DNA of 64,000 bases from Pseudohalocynthiibacter aestuariivivens. GTDB lineage: Bacteria > Pseudomonadota > Alphaproteobacteria > Rhodobacterales > Rhodobacteraceae. The translations under genes and the position numbers were made by a program. A model generated the notes under the pieces. It did not search any database, was not told where the DNA came from, and saw nothing but the letters and a program-made list of their open reading frames with translations. Of this stretch, positions 11,454-21,617 are shown in pieces. Location: contig NZ_JAGFNU010000003.1 of NCBI RefSeq assembly GCF_018457175.1, positions 248,001 through 312,000 of the forward strand. Direction: 5' to 3'. Every line of letters starts with the position of its first letter. Within the stretch, counting starts at the first letter, position 1.

Positions 11454-12616
11454 CAGCTCATCGCCCCCATCAACTCGCGTCCAATCAGCATGCGGCGAAT
11501 TTCACTGGTACCTGCGCCGATCTCCATGAGCTTCGCGTCGCGAAACAGGCGGCTGACAACGCTGTCGTTCATGAACCCGGCCCCACCCATGGCCTGCACG
11601 GCCTGATGCGCCTGCACCATGGCCTGTTCAGACGCGTAGAGCACACAGGCAGACGCGTCCTGACGCGTGACCTGCCCGCGATCACAACTTTTCGCGACCT
11701 CATAAAGATAAGCGCGGGCAGTGTTCATTGCGGTGTACATATCCGCGATCTTGCCCTGCATCAGTTGGAAAGACCCGATTGGTTTGCCAAATTGCTTGCG
11801 CTCGGCAAGATACGGCATCACCTCGTCAAGGCAGGCTGCCATAATGCCAGTACCGATGCCCGAAAGCACGACACGTTCATAATCAAGGCCTGACATCAGA
11901 ACGGCAACACCGCGCCCCTCTTCGCCCAGAACATTCTCAAACGGTACTTCAACGTCTTCAAACACCAGTTCTGCCGTGTTGGAGCCGCGCATTCCCAGCT
12001 TGTCAAAATGCTTTGAGGTGGAAAACCCCTTCATCGATTTTTCGATCAGGAAGGCAGTGATCCCTTTTGACCCCGCGTCGGGGTCTGTTTTTGCATAAAC
12101 CACCAAGGTATCTGCATCCGGTCCGTTGGTGATCCAGTATTTTGTGCCGTTCAGCGTGTAGTAGCCGTTTTTCTTTTCAGCCCGCAGCTTCATGCCCACA
12201 ACGTCAGAGCCTGCCCCGGCCTCGCTCATCGCGAGCGCACCTACATGCTGACCAGAGATCAGACCCGGCAAGTATTTTTCTTTCTGCTCCTGGTTTCCGT
12301 TCAGTTTGATCTGGTTGACGCAAAGGTTTGAATGTGCGCCATACGACAGCGAAACAGAGGCAGAGGCGCGGGCGATTTCCTCGACCGCGATCACATGCGC
12401 GAGATATCCCATCTCTGCACCACCAAATTCCTCTGGCACGGTGATACCCAGCAGGCCAAGCTCGCCCATTTCTTCCCAAAGCTCCGCGGGAAATTCGTTC
12501 TTTTCGTCAATTTCCGCCGCCATAGGCTTCAGGCGCTCCTGCGCCCAGCGATGCACCATATCACGCAGTGCATTAACATCTTCGCCCAGATCAAAATTCA
12601 TCGTTGCGTTGAACAT
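11453..12616 (-). CDS. liuA: Isovaleryl-CoA dehydrogenase
   Basis: 387 residues, FAD-dependent acyl-CoA dehydrogenase, first gene of the leucine operon. The start at 12616 is chosen because GAGGAG lies 8 nt upstream; an ATG 42 nt earlier overlaps the operator palindrome. [14 protein letters not shown] and [18 protein letters not shown] are the FAD/substrate segments. The C-terminal [20 protein letters not shown] and [15 protein letters not shown] are typical. The catalytic base is expected in the [13 protein letters not shown] segment, which matches isovaleryl-type enzymes. Confidence 0.93.
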
Positions 12617-12643
12617 GGCGGTCTCCTCGGGGATAATATTTAT

Positions 12644-12657
12644 TGAACGATTGTTCA
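12644..12657. promoter_or_regulatory. Palindromic operator upstream of liuA
   Basis: TGAACGATTGTTCA, a 14-bp palindrome with 6 of 7 base pairs matching, lies 28 nt upstream of the liuA start. Leucine catabolic operons in proteobacteria are known to be controlled by LiuR (MerR type) or LiuQ (TetR type). The short even palindrome looks more like a TetR-type site, but the regulator gene is not in the window. Confidence 0.5.
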
Positions 12658-12784
12658 TTTAATACGCCAAAGCAGTGAGTCGGGTCAAGAACGCAGATCA
12701 AATCAATCGAAACTACTGATTTCCAAGCCTGTTTTCCGCAGCACTTTTGGGTCGTCAAAGCAAGTTGGAAACCGTCACTGCGTT

Positions 12785-13594
12785 TCAGCAAAGATCTTTA
12801 TGCACCTCTGGAACGAAGGTCTGGTCTTCTATCGGCGGGCGTACATACCCGCGTTGCTGTGGCCTTTCTTCCAATTCAATCGGCTCCGGGGTAAGGTCCT
12901 TGTATGGAATCAACGACAGCAAATGGCTGATACAATTCAGCCGCGCGTGTTTCTTAACGTCAGATGACACCACATACCACGGTGCCTGTTTGATGTCTGT
13001 GTGCGAGAACATCAAATCCTTGGCGTGGGAATAGTCCACCCAGCGCTTGCGGCTTTCCAGATCCATCGGGCTTAGCTTCCAGCGCTTGGTCGGGTCTGTC
13101 AGACGCTTTTGGAAACGGCGCTCCTGTTCCTCGTCGCTGACCGAAAACCAATATTTGATAAGCTGAATGCCAGAGCGAACCAGCATCCGCTCAAACTCCG
13201 GACAACTGCGCATAAATTCCTGATATTCCTTGTCCGAGCAGAACCCCATAACCCGTTCAACACCGGCACGATTGTACCAGGAACGGTCAAAAATCACGAT
13301 CTCACCCGCTGCCGGCAGATGCGGCACATAGCGTTGGAAATACCATTGTGTTTTTTCACGTTCGGTTGGCGCAGGAAGTGCGACAACCTGACAGATTCTT
13401 GGGTTCAGCGCCTCGGTGATCCGTTTTATTGTTCCACCCTTTCCGGCAGCGTCCCGGCCCTCGAAAATGAGCGCAACCTTGCGACCTGTCGCCTTCACCC
13501 ATTCCTGAAGTTTGACCAGTTCGATCTGCATACGCGCCAGCTCTTGTTCATAGACAGCATTTTTGATCTTTCCGGATTTTTTCTTGGCAGTCAT
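12785..13594 (-). CDS. ppk2: Polyphosphate kinase 2 family protein
   Basis: 269 residues, the length of single-domain PPK2. Walker A is EGRDAAGKGG (residues 45-54) and the lid/Walker B region is FDRSWYNRA (102-110). These enzymes phosphorylate nucleoside diphosphates from polyphosphate or make polyphosphate in reverse. The subclass (ADP- or GDP-preferring) cannot be decided by eye. The gene stands alone, with about 130 nt to liuA and 95 nt to the next gene. Confidence 0.93.
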   Translation of the reverse strand: MTAKKKSGKIKNAVYEQELARMQIELVKLQEWVKATGRKVALIFEGRDAAGKGGTIKRITEALNPRICQVVALPAPTEREKTQWYFQRYVPHLPAAGEIVIFDRSWYNRAGVERVMGFCSDKEYQEFMRSCPEFERMLVRSGIQLIKYWFSVSDEEQERRFQKRLTDPTKRWKLSPMDLESRKRWVDYSHAKDLMFSHTDIKQAPWYVVSSDVKKHARLNCISHLLSLIPYKDLTPEPIELEERPQQRGYVRPPIEDQTFVPEVHKDLC

Positions 13595-13688
13595 CTGACT
13601 TTCCCCTTGTAGTAAAAGACTCGGGTCGCGCGATTATTTGGCTCATTACGCTTGGGTTGCCCTTTAAAGTCAACGAAAGCACGTGAAC

Positions 13689-14918
13689 TTAAACGCCGGT
13701 TACTTCATCCGCAGCAGCATTGTGAGCCTGATAGACCGCGCTCACCTCTTGGCGGATGACCCGGCTGATCAGTGCACAATCGTCCAGTGAAAAGGTAAGT
13801 GGCAGGCGCATATCCATGATACCGCGTAACACGCGGTCAGAGGTTGGCATTGGGGTTGTTGGGGCATATCGCCAGCTATCGTAGCGCGATGTAAAGCCCG
13901 TTGGTTCTGCACCACCAAACCATTTGAGTTCCACCCCGCACGCGGCACACCGGGAAACAACCTCGTTGATAGCTACGCCCGACCAATCGAGCAAAAGAAA
14001 CTGAAATGAGGACGCAACGTAGGCTTCCTGTTCTGGCCGTTGGATCAGCGTGAGGCCCGGCAGGTTTTGCAACCCTTCCTCAACAATTTTGTACCGCGCG
14101 TTCCACGCGGCGCACTGACGTTCCAGATCACGAAGTTGCGGGCGCAGAATTGCAGCGCGCAGGTTGTCCATTCTGCCAGACATGTTTGGTGTCTCGTATC
14201 GCAGTGTTTCAAAGGCTTCCGGCGGAGGTGCCGCCTTGTGACGCGCGTAAAGCATGTAGGAGCCTGACATCATGATCGCCTTGGCCATTGCCTCTGTGTC
14301 GTCCGATATCAGCAACCCGCCTTCGCCCGAGTTCATGTGTTTGTAAGTTTGCGTGGAATAGCAGGCCATCACGCCGTGTCGTCCCGACAGCACACCGTTC
14401 CATCTGGCACCCATTGTGTGGGCGCAATCCTCGATCACCTGCACACCCGCAGCGTCACAGATTTTCATCAAGGCATCCATGTCGCAGATATGGCCGCGCA
14501 TGTGCGACAGCAACAAAACCTTTGCACCACTTTGTTCGATCCTTTCTTTGAGGTCATCAAGATCAATCACAAGCGACTCTGTAACCCCCACAAAGACAGG
14601 TACCGCACCGACACCCGCAATAGCACCCGGCACCGGGGCAAGCGTGAAGGCATTGGTCAACACCTTGTCACCGGGACGCACGCCAATCGCGCGCAGCGCA
14701 GTCGCAATCGCATAACCACCGGAAGAAACGGCAAGGCAATACTTCGATCCCATGTAGTCCGAAAATTCCTGTTCCAGCAGCGCGGCCTCGGCCTCTTCGC
14801 CGTCAACCACGTTGTAGCGATGCAGACGTCCATTGCGCATGACTCGCAAAGCTGCCTTGATCCCTTCCTCAGGGATGGGTTCCTGCTGGGTAAAGCTGCC
14901 GGCAAATTTTTCAGTCAT
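13689..14918 (-). CDS. DegT/DnrJ/EryC1/StrS-family PLP aminotransferase
   Basis: 409 residues from the ATG at 14918, which has GAGGAG 8 nt upstream; a further 16 codons upstream are open but lack a site. The PLP lysine is in STQTYKHMNSGEGG (K193), preceded by VIEDCAHTMGARW, where the aspartate contacts the pyridine nitrogen. The family usually aminates keto-sugars or related compounds. No sugar-biosynthesis neighbours are present, so the substrate is unknown. Confidence 0.85.
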   Translation of the reverse strand: MTEKFAGSFTQQEPIPEEGIKAALRVMRNGRLHRYNVVDGEEAEAALLEQEFSDYMGSKYCLAVSSGGYAIATALRAIGVRPGDKVLTNAFTLAPVPGAIAGVGAVPVFVGVTESLVIDLDDLKERIEQSGAKVLLLSHMRGHICDMDALMKICDAAGVQVIEDCAHTMGARWNGVLSGRHGVMACYSTQTYKHMNSGEGGLLISDDTEAMAKAIMMSGSYMLYARHKAAPPPEAFETLRYETPNMSGRMDNLRAAILRPQLRDLERQCAAWNARYKIVEEGLQNLPGLTLIQRPEQEAYVASSFQFLLLDWSGVAINEVVSRCAACGVELKWFGGAEPTGFTSRYDSWRYAPTTPMPTSDRVLRGIMDMRLPLTFSLDDCALISRVIRQEVSAVYQAHNAAADEVTGV

Positions 14919-15037
14919 CGCGGACTCCTCTGCTGCATTCTTGGGGGCCTTCGTAGGCAGCGTCAATGTCGTTTTCGGTTGCGTTTGATGTCGTCAATGT
15001 CTGGCAAGACTCTTTTCGCTAGTCGCAACATGTGCGT

Positions 15038-16360
15038 ATGGCACTTACACATGACCCGCTTTCATTCATTCATGCGGTTGCGTATGACGATCTGCCCAAA
15101 GCGGTGCAGGATCAGACAATTTTGAACGTGCTGGATCTTGTGGGCGTTGGGATTGGCGGCGCGCAAACTAAGTTGTCGAAGATCATTTGCAATCACGCCG
15201 AATTCCAGTTTGAAGGCCGCCACCGGATGTTGTTTGACGGGCGGCGGGCCTCGGCAACGGGCGCGGCACTGGCCTTGGGAATGACCATTGATGCCCTTGA
15301 TGGACATGATGGGTTCAACCCGGCCAAAGGTCACATTGGCTGCGGTGTATTTGCCGGGGCGGTTGCGATCGCTCAGGAAACCGGGCTGAAAGATGGGCGC
15401 GAGTTTCTGGCAACAATCGCAATGGGGTACGAGCTTGGTGGAAGGCTCGCACTGGCTTTACACGGCACCGTTCCAGACTATCACACATCAGGAGCCTGGG
15501 TCGCAGTTGCGGGTGCAGCCATCGGTGCGCGGCTATTGAAACTTGACCCGGACCAGACCCGGCACGCGTTGGGGATCGCCGAATACCATGGCCCGCGCAG
15601 CCAGATGATGCGTGACATTGATTATCCAACAATGGTCAAGGATGGGTCAGGATGGGGTGCGATGGCGGGGGTTTCAGCGGCCTTTCTCGCACGCGACGGG
15701 TTTACCGGCGCGCCTGCAATTACGCTGGAACAGGCACCTGAATACTGGGCCGACGTTGGGCAACGCTGGATTTCGCTCGAGCAATATTACAAGCCCTACC
15801 CTGTTTGTCGCTGGGCGCAGGCCCCTATCGAAGGCGTGTTGGAACTACGCCGGACGCATGGATTGACACCTGAGGACGTGGAGCGGATTGAAGTAGAAAC
15901 CTTTCATGAATCCGTACGTCTGGCGACAAATGAACCAAAAAACACAGAAGAAGCGCAGTATTCGACCTCCTTCCCCTGTGCAGTCGCAATGGCAAAAGGC
16001 ACGGTTGGCCCCGAGGATATTGCCGATGATGCGCTGACGGACCCGGAACTGATGCGCCTTTCCAAATCACTGCGTATGATCGAAGACGAGTCCGCCAACG
16101 CGATGTTTCCGGCAAAACGCCTCGCGCGGGTCAGGTTAATTCTGTGCGACGGTCGGACGCTGCAAGGTGAATGGATGACACCGCGCTGGGATGCCGAAGC
16201 CCCACCTACACCCGACGAACTGCGAGAAAAGTTTCACAGCATCACGGACCCGCTGATCGGAGAAAGCGCTGCGGGGAATATTGAAGCATCGCTCTTTGGC
16301 TTGCCTGACTTGGGGTTACGCCCCCTGCTCGAATTGCTCTCTCAGCCAATGAGACGCTGA
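15038..16360 (+). CDS. MmgE/PrpD family protein
   Basis: About 440 residues, the usual length for the 2-methylcitrate dehydratase-like family. DALDGHDGFNPAKGHIGCGV and AEYHGPRSQMMRDIDYPTM match the conserved substrate-site regions. The start is uncertain: ATG at 15038 or an in-frame GTG at 15032, neither with a good ribosome site. No methylcitrate-cycle genes are nearby, so a dehydratase acting on another hydroxy-acid is possible. Its 3' end overlaps gph by 19 nt tail-to-tail. Confidence 0.8.
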   Translation: MALTHDPLSFIHAVAYDDLPKAVQDQTILNVLDLVGVGIGGAQTKLSKIICNHAEFQFEGRHRMLFDGRRASATGAALALGMTIDALDGHDGFNPAKGHIGCGVFAGAVAIAQETGLKDGREFLATIAMGYELGGRLALALHGTVPDYHTSGAWVAVAGAAIGARLLKLDPDQTRHALGIAEYHGPRSQMMRDIDYPTMVKDGSGWGAMAGVSAAFLARDGFTGAPAITLEQAPEYWADVGQRWISLEQYYKPYPVCRWAQAPIEGVLELRRTHGLTPEDVERIEVETFHESVRLATNEPKNTEEAQYSTSFPCAVAMAKGTVGPEDIADDALTDPELMRLSKSLRMIEDESANAMFPAKRLARVRLILCDGRTLQGEWMTPRWDAEAPPTPDELREKFHSITDPLIGESAAGNIEASLFGLPDLGLRPLLELLSQPMRR

Positions 16361-17007
16361 ACGACATCGCCCAGATCATCATAATGATCAAGCAATGCTT
16401 CGGGCGACAGATCCGCAACACCACGCCCATCCGGGCCGAATGTCACCAGAACCGAGGCAACACCCGCTGCGCGCGCGGTTTGACGGTCTGTGGACGTATC
16501 GCCAACAAGCAGTGATTTCTTTAAAGAGCCGCCAACACGGGAAACCGCCTCATTGTAAGGCGCGGGATCAGGCTTTCTTACCGGCAGCGTATCAGCCCCG
16601 ATCAAAGCCCCAAAAAGGCCCCGAACCCCAAGGTTTGTCATCAGAACTTCGGCCAATGCCTCGGGCTTATTGGTGCAAATTGCAGTCTGATAGCCGGACT
16701 TGAGCAGGCTTTCGACGGCATCGGCCATCCCGGGATAAAGCACTGTGTAACGATCAATATCTGCGGCATACGCCTCTAGAAAAATAGGGAATTGAGCGTC
16801 TATTTCGGCTGAATCTGCCACACCATTCAAGCGTTCAAACCCAAGTTTCAGCATCGCACGACCGCCACGAAAAGCAGTAGATTTGTCGTATTCGGGATCT
16901 AAAAGATCGCCATGACCAAGACCACTAAAACAACGGTTGGCCGCTGCGATCAGGTCGTGCCCTGTATCTGCAAGCGTTCCATCCAGATCAAATACGACTG
17001 TACGCAT
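16342..17007 (-). CDS. gph: Phosphoglycolate phosphatase-type HAD hydrolase
   Basis: 221 residues from the ATG at 17007 (GGGAG 6 nt upstream). HAD motif I is VVFDLDGTLADT with the nucleophile Asp7. Motif II is ICTNKPEALAE, and motif III/IV is GADTLPVRKPDPAPYN with LVGDTSTDRQTARAAG. It likely hydrolyses 2-phosphoglycolate formed by DNA repair or Rubisco oxygenation. Other small phosphoesters cannot be excluded. Confidence 0.85.
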   Translation of the reverse strand: MRTVVFDLDGTLADTGHDLIAAANRCFSGLGHGDLLDPEYDKSTAFRGGRAMLKLGFERLNGVADSAEIDAQFPIFLEAYAADIDRYTVLYPGMADAVESLLKSGYQTAICTNKPEALAEVLMTNLGVRGLFGALIGADTLPVRKPDPAPYNEAVSRVGGSLKKSLLVGDTSTDRQTARAAGVASVLVTFGPDGRGVADLSPEALLDHYDDLGDVVQRLIG

Positions 17008-17136
17008 GCGCATCTCCCTTGGCGGTTTCCCGCTATTGCCTGTAATAATACGTAAATACTTTTGAACCCTTAGGCCCTTGTGACTTGCCATAAGACCGAT
17101 AAAACGGACCGCACCAGAAGGAAAGAGCACAAACGC

Positions 17137-18492
17137 ATGTCAGTCAGCCTGATAATTCTTGCCGCCGGGCAAGGAACACGGATGAATTCCGATTTACCGA
17201 AAGTCTTGCACCCCCTCGCGGGCGCGCCATTACTGGTGCATGCGATGCTGTCCGGAGCAGCGGTTTCACCAGAAAAGACGGTTGTTGTTGCCGGTCACGA
17301 GGCCGACGTGGTGGAAAAGGCCGCAAAAGCACATGATCCGGAGGTGACAATCGTTACTCAGGACGAACAGCTTGGCACCGGCCACGCGGTTTTACAGGCT
17401 CGCGATGCACTGGCAGATTTCGACGGCGATGCTGTCGTTCTTTTCGGCGACACCCCGTTTATCCACCCTGAAACGATTGGGGCGATGGTTACGGCACGAT
17501 CTGACCACGCTGTTGTTGTGCTTGGATTTGAGGCAGAAGACCCCAAACGCTATGGACGGCTTGTTATGTCAGGCAATACGCTGGAGCGGATTGTCGAGTA
17601 TAAAGACGCCACCGAAAAGGAACGCGCGATATCGCTATGTAATGGCGGTGTCGTCACAGCGAATGCACAGGTGTTGTTTGATTTGCTTGATGCTGTTGGA
17701 AACGACAATGCCTCTGGCGAATATTATCTGACGGACATTGTTGGTATTGCGCGAGAACGCGGCCTTTCAGCAACGGCCGTCACCTGCCCCGAAGCTGAAA
17801 CGCAGGGTATTAACACCCGACAAGAGCTGGCAAAGGCCGAAACGACATTGCAAAGTCACATGCGCAGTGACGCGCTGGACAATGGCGTGACGATGAGCGC
17901 GCCTGAAACGGTGTTTTTTTCCCATGATACGGTTATAGGTCGTGATGCGACGATTGAACCCAACGTGTTTTTCGGCCCCGGCGTGACCATTGAAACTGGT
18001 GCAAAAATCCGGGCCTTCAGCCATCTGGAGGGCTGCCATGTTGCCCGTGGTTCTATTGTCGGCCCCTACGCCCGGCTGCGCCCCGGCACAGAATTGTCGG
18101 AAGATGTACGCGTTGGCAATTTCGTTGAAATTAAGAACTCTACGATTGCCGAAGGTGCGAAAGTCAATCATCTGTCCTATATTGGTGACGCCGAGATCGG
18201 CAAAGCGACAAACATCGGTGCAGGTACAATCACCTGCAACTATGATGGTGTAATGAAGCATAAAACAACAATTGGCGAACGTAGTTTCATCGGCTCAAAC
18301 ACAATGCTGATTGCACCGGTTACAGTCGCTGATGACACGATGACCGCCAGCGGATCTGTCATCACAAAAGACGTTGAAGCAAAGGCGCTCGCCATTGCAC
18401 GGGCGCAACAGGTAAACAAACCGGGGCTTGCTGTCAAAATGTTTGAAAAGTTAAAGAATTTGAAAGCTAAACGCGATAAAGGAACCAAATAA
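17137..18492 (+). CDS. glmU: Bifunctional UDP-GlcNAc pyrophosphorylase / glucosamine-1-P acetyltransferase
   Basis: 451 residues from the ATG at 17137. The N-terminal nucleotidyltransferase domain has LAAGQGTRMNSDLPKVLHPL, and the C-terminal left-handed beta-helix has repeated hexapeptides from about residue 250, including NFVEIKNSTIAEGAKVNHLS and IGAGTITCNYDG. It makes UDP-GlcNAc from glucosamine-1-phosphate for peptidoglycan and lipopolysaccharide. The stop overlaps the glmS start by 1 nt (TAATG). Confidence 0.97.
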   Translation: MSVSLIILAAGQGTRMNSDLPKVLHPLAGAPLLVHAMLSGAAVSPEKTVVVAGHEADVVEKAAKAHDPEVTIVTQDEQLGTGHAVLQARDALADFDGDAVVLFGDTPFIHPETIGAMVTARSDHAVVVLGFEAEDPKRYGRLVMSGNTLERIVEYKDATEKERAISLCNGGVVTANAQVLFDLLDAVGNDNASGEYYLTDIVGIARERGLSATAVTCPEAETQGINTRQELAKAETTLQSHMRSDALDNGVTMSAPETVFFSHDTVIGRDATIEPNVFFGPGVTIETGAKIRAFSHLEGCHVARGSIVGPYARLRPGTELSEDVRVGNFVEIKNSTIAEGAKVNHLSYIGDAEIGKATNIGAGTITCNYDGVMKHKTTIGERSFIGSNTMLIAPVTVADDTMTASGSVITKDVEAKALAIARAQQVNKPGLAVKMFEKLKNLKAKRDKGTK

Positions 18493-20315
18493 TGTGCGGT
18501 ATTGTAGGTGTATTGGGCCAGCACGAAGTCGCCCCAATCATTGTAGAAGCGCTGAAAAGGCTAGAGTATCGCGGCTATGACAGCGCCGGCATTGCAACGG
18601 TAAACGATGGTCAGCTTGACCGCCGTCGCGCTGTTGGCAAACTGGTGAACCTATCCGATCTTCTGGTTCATGAACCACTTGCCGGCAAATCCGGAATTGG
18701 TCACACCCGTTGGGCAACCCATGGTGCTCCGACGGTTAATAACGCGCACCCACATCAGGCAGGCCCGGTTGCCGTGGTGCACAATGGGATCATCGAAAAT
18801 TTCCGCGTGCTGCGTGCAGAGCTGGCCGAAAAAGGCATCAAGTTCCAGACGGAAACCGATACCGAAACCATCGCCCTTTTAGCGCAGTATTACATAAGCG
18901 AAGGTCTGGACCCCAGCGAGGCAGCCGCCAAAACAATTTCCCGGCTAGAAGGCGCATTTGCGTTGTGCTTCCTGTTTCATGGCGAAGACGATCTGATGAT
19001 CGCTGCACGGCAGGGCTCGCCTCTTGCGATTGGTCATGGTGACGGAGAAATGTTCGTAGGCTCTGACGCGATAGCGCTGGCACCGATGACCAGCCGTATC
19101 ACCTATCTTGAAGAAGGTGATCGCGCCGTTGTGACCAGAGCCGGAGCTGAAATTTTTGACGCAAAAGGCAAGCGTGCCAACCGGCCCGTCAAAAAGATTA
19201 AGATCGATGCAACGCAAGTTGAAAAAGGTGGCCACAAGCATTTCATGGCCAAGGAAATTGCAGAGCAACCGACTGTCTTGGCCGACGCAATTTCACACTA
19301 CGTATCAACCGATGGCACAGCCATTACATTGCCGGACGGTGGGCTGGACTTTACCCAATATGACCGGATCGTCATGGTCGCCTGTGGCACAGCAAATTAC
19401 GCCTGCCTGACCGCCAAATACTGGTTCGAGCAAATTGCACGCTTGCCGGTCGAGGTCGATATTGCCTCCGAGTTTCGCTATCGCGAACCCCCGATCACTG
19501 CGCGCACACTGGCCATTTTTGTCAGCCAGTCCGGTGAAACCGCAGATACGCTGGCGGCCCTTCGCTATTGTGTCGACAAAGCCGACAAGATTCTGTCTGT
19601 CGTGAATGTTCAGGAAAGCTCTATCGCGCGGGAAAGTGATATGGCTCTGCCCATTCTGGCCGGAACTGAAATTGGTGTTGCGTCGACCAAGGCCTTTACC
19701 TGCCAATTGAATGTGCTGGCGCTGCTGGCTCTGAAAGCAGCACAAGACCGCGGCGTGATGGACCAACAAACACTGTCAGACCACCTTTCAGCACTTCGTA
19801 ACCTGCCCGGCCTTATGAACCAGGCACTGGGAACTGCTGATGCGATGAAATCTGCAGCACGCAAGCTCGCACAAGCGCAGGATGTGCTGTTTCTTGGCCG
19901 CGGCGCGATGTTCCCTCTAGCATTAGAAGGTGCTTTAAAGTTAAAAGAAATCAGCTATATACATGCTGAAGGCTATGCCTCTGGCGAGTTGAAGCATGGG
20001 CCTATCGCGCTTGTCGATAAAAAGGTTCCGGTCGTCGTCATAGCCCCAAGTGACCCGTTATTCGACAAATCTGTTTCAAACATGCAAGAGGTTATGGCGC
20101 GCAACGGTAAAGTTATTCTTGTCACTGACAGCAAGGGTGCAAAAGACGCGGGCGACGGGGTCTGGCAGGTGCTTTTAATGCCGGAGATCGAGCCGTTTCT
20201 GGCACCTATTCTTTATGCGATACCGGCACAGCTATTGGCCTATTACACAGCCGTTGCCAAAGGGACGGATGTTGATCAGCCGCGCAATCTTGCGAAATCT
20301 GTGACGGTGGAATGA
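18492..20315 (+). CDS. glmS: Glutamine-fructose-6-phosphate aminotransferase
   Basis: 607 residues. MCGIVGVLGQ gives the N-terminal nucleophile Cys2 of class II amidotransferases; two SIS domains follow (SQSGETADTLAAL and LGRGAMFPLALEGALKLKE). The C-terminus ending in DVDQPRNLAKSVTVE is diagnostic. It forms glucosamine-6-phosphate, and being coupled to glmU makes an amino-sugar operon. Confidence 0.98.
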   Translation: MCGIVGVLGQHEVAPIIVEALKRLEYRGYDSAGIATVNDGQLDRRRAVGKLVNLSDLLVHEPLAGKSGIGHTRWATHGAPTVNNAHPHQAGPVAVVHNGIIENFRVLRAELAEKGIKFQTETDTETIALLAQYYISEGLDPSEAAAKTISRLEGAFALCFLFHGEDDLMIAARQGSPLAIGHGDGEMFVGSDAIALAPMTSRITYLEEGDRAVVTRAGAEIFDAKGKRANRPVKKIKIDATQVEKGGHKHFMAKEIAEQPTVLADAISHYVSTDGTAITLPDGGLDFTQYDRIVMVACGTANYACLTAKYWFEQIARLPVEVDIASEFRYREPPITARTLAIFVSQSGETADTLAALRYCVDKADKILSVVNVQESSIARESDMALPILAGTEIGVASTKAFTCQLNVLALLALKAAQDRGVMDQQTLSDHLSALRNLPGLMNQALGTADAMKSAARKLAQAQDVLFLGRGAMFPLALEGALKLKEISYIHAEGYASGELKHGPIALVDKKVPVVVIAPSDPLFDKSVSNMQEVMARNGKVILVTDSKGAKDAGDGVWQVLLMPEIEPFLAPILYAIPAQLLAYYTAVAKGTDVDQPRNLAKSVTVE

Positions 20316-20357
20316 ATCGCCGCCTAACGACCGTCTAAATGTACAGGAACACCAAAA

Positions 20358-21032
20358 ATGACCCCAGAGGACGCGCTTGAAGAACTTCGCGCTTTTTCCC
20401 AACCTGGAAAAGCGTTGCAGATGGCGGCGTATCACAAAGTTGACCGTGTTTTTTTGGGTGTCGCCAACCCCGATATCGATGCGGCACAAAAAACCTGGCG
20501 CAATTCGCTTGATGTTTCGGAACGTGTTGCGCTTGCAGATGGGCTCTGGCAATCCGGTATCTTCGAAGCGCGGATTGCTGCGGCAAAACTGCTGACGCAG
20601 GCCCGTCTTCGCCCGGACGAGACAGCATGGGCGCTAATCCAAAGTTGGGTGCCAGAATTCGATTGCTGGGCACTTGCCGATCATGTTTGTATTGCAGGGC
20701 AGAAGCGACTGATCGCAGATCCGTCGCGGATTGAAGCGGTAGAGACCTGGACCAAATCCGAACATATGTGGACCCGGCGCGCTGCAATGGTAATCACGTT
20801 ACCCTGGACCAAACAAAATCACCCAAAGCCGCAGGATCTGGCAATTCGTGACCGGGTATTGGGCTGGGCTGCGGCATACGTCGCAGATCGTGACTGGTTC
20901 ATCCAGAAATCGATTGGCTGGTGGTTACGCGAGCTTTCCAAACACGACAGACCGCGTGTTGAGGCGTTTCTGGAAAAACACGGTCAGGAAATGAAAAGCT
21001 TTGCGCGTAAAGAAGCCGCTAAATATCTGTAA
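20358..21032 (+). CDS. DNA alkylation repair protein, AlkD-like HEAT-repeat family
   Basis: 224 residues, rich in helices. WQSGIFEARIAAAKLLTQ and VETWTKSEHMWTRRAAMV resemble the HEAT-like repeats of AlkD DNA glycosylases, and the C-terminus has DWFIQKSIGWWLRELSKHD. It would excise alkylated bases. It starts 42 nt after glmS and may share its transcript. The family assignment is by pattern only. Confidence 0.75.
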   Translation: MTPEDALEELRAFSQPGKALQMAAYHKVDRVFLGVANPDIDAAQKTWRNSLDVSERVALADGLWQSGIFEARIAAAKLLTQARLRPDETAWALIQSWVPEFDCWALADHVCIAGQKRLIADPSRIEAVETWTKSEHMWTRRAAMVITLPWTKQNHPKPQDLAIRDRVLGWAAAYVADRDWFIQKSIGWWLRELSKHDRPRVEAFLEKHGQEMKSFARKEAAKYL

Positions 21033-21051
21033 ATTACATGCGGTTGGAATT

Positions 21052-21531
21052 TCAGCGTGCGTAGACCGTTACTTCAGGCAAGCTCGCCAACGGCGCATCA
21101 AGCAATCGCATTGCCGCAAGTGATATCCGGCTCCCTGCCCCGTCGATTGGCAAAAGGTCAACATTCACCGATCGCCCATTGGCACCGTAATACACACGGC
21201 CCGCTCTGGCTGTATTGACAAGTGGTGTTTTGAGCCAGAACCCCGCTTCAGTTGGATCACCAAGCGAAACAACGGTAGACCCAAGCACCCTTTCACCCTG
21301 CGACGCAGACCCCGCAGCGGCCTGGCGTTCTGCGGCGGTGGTTGTATCAAAATCCTCTGGCGTGCGTGCGTCTTCAAACCCAGTGTCATCCGGCCTCGGT
21401 GCAGGACGGGGCGCGCTCCCCGCTTCCGAAGCAGAGCTGTCTTCGCGAAAAATTTCAAAAAACTCTTGGCCGCAACCAGAAAGGCCAAACCCTAGAGATA
21501 AAACGCAAACAAAATTTTGATACTGTTTCAT
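21052..21531 (-). CDS. Small lipoprotein of unknown function
   Basis: 159 residues from the ATG at 21531. The N-terminus has a lysine-containing start, a hydrophobic stretch and the lipobox LSGC, so the protein should be lipidated after signal cleavage. A linker rich in proline, aspartate and serine follows (APRPAPRPDD), then a C-terminal domain with GSTVVSLGDPTEAGFWLKTP. I do not recognise the domain. It converges with the AlkD-like gene, 19 nt apart. Confidence 0.7.
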   Translation of the reverse strand: MKQYQNFVCVLSLGFGLSGCGQEFFEIFREDSSASEAGSAPRPAPRPDDTGFEDARTPEDFDTTTAAERQAAAGSASQGERVLGSTVVSLGDPTEAGFWLKTPLVNTARAGRVYYGANGRSVNVDLLPIDGAGSRISLAAMRLLDAPLASLPEVTVYAR

Positions 21532-21617
21532 AATTCCATTTCTAGTGATCTTTACGCATTCGTTCAACGCAAAGAAGTGACTTGCCGCCGACCGCGCGCG
21601 CGCATACGTTTACCGCT

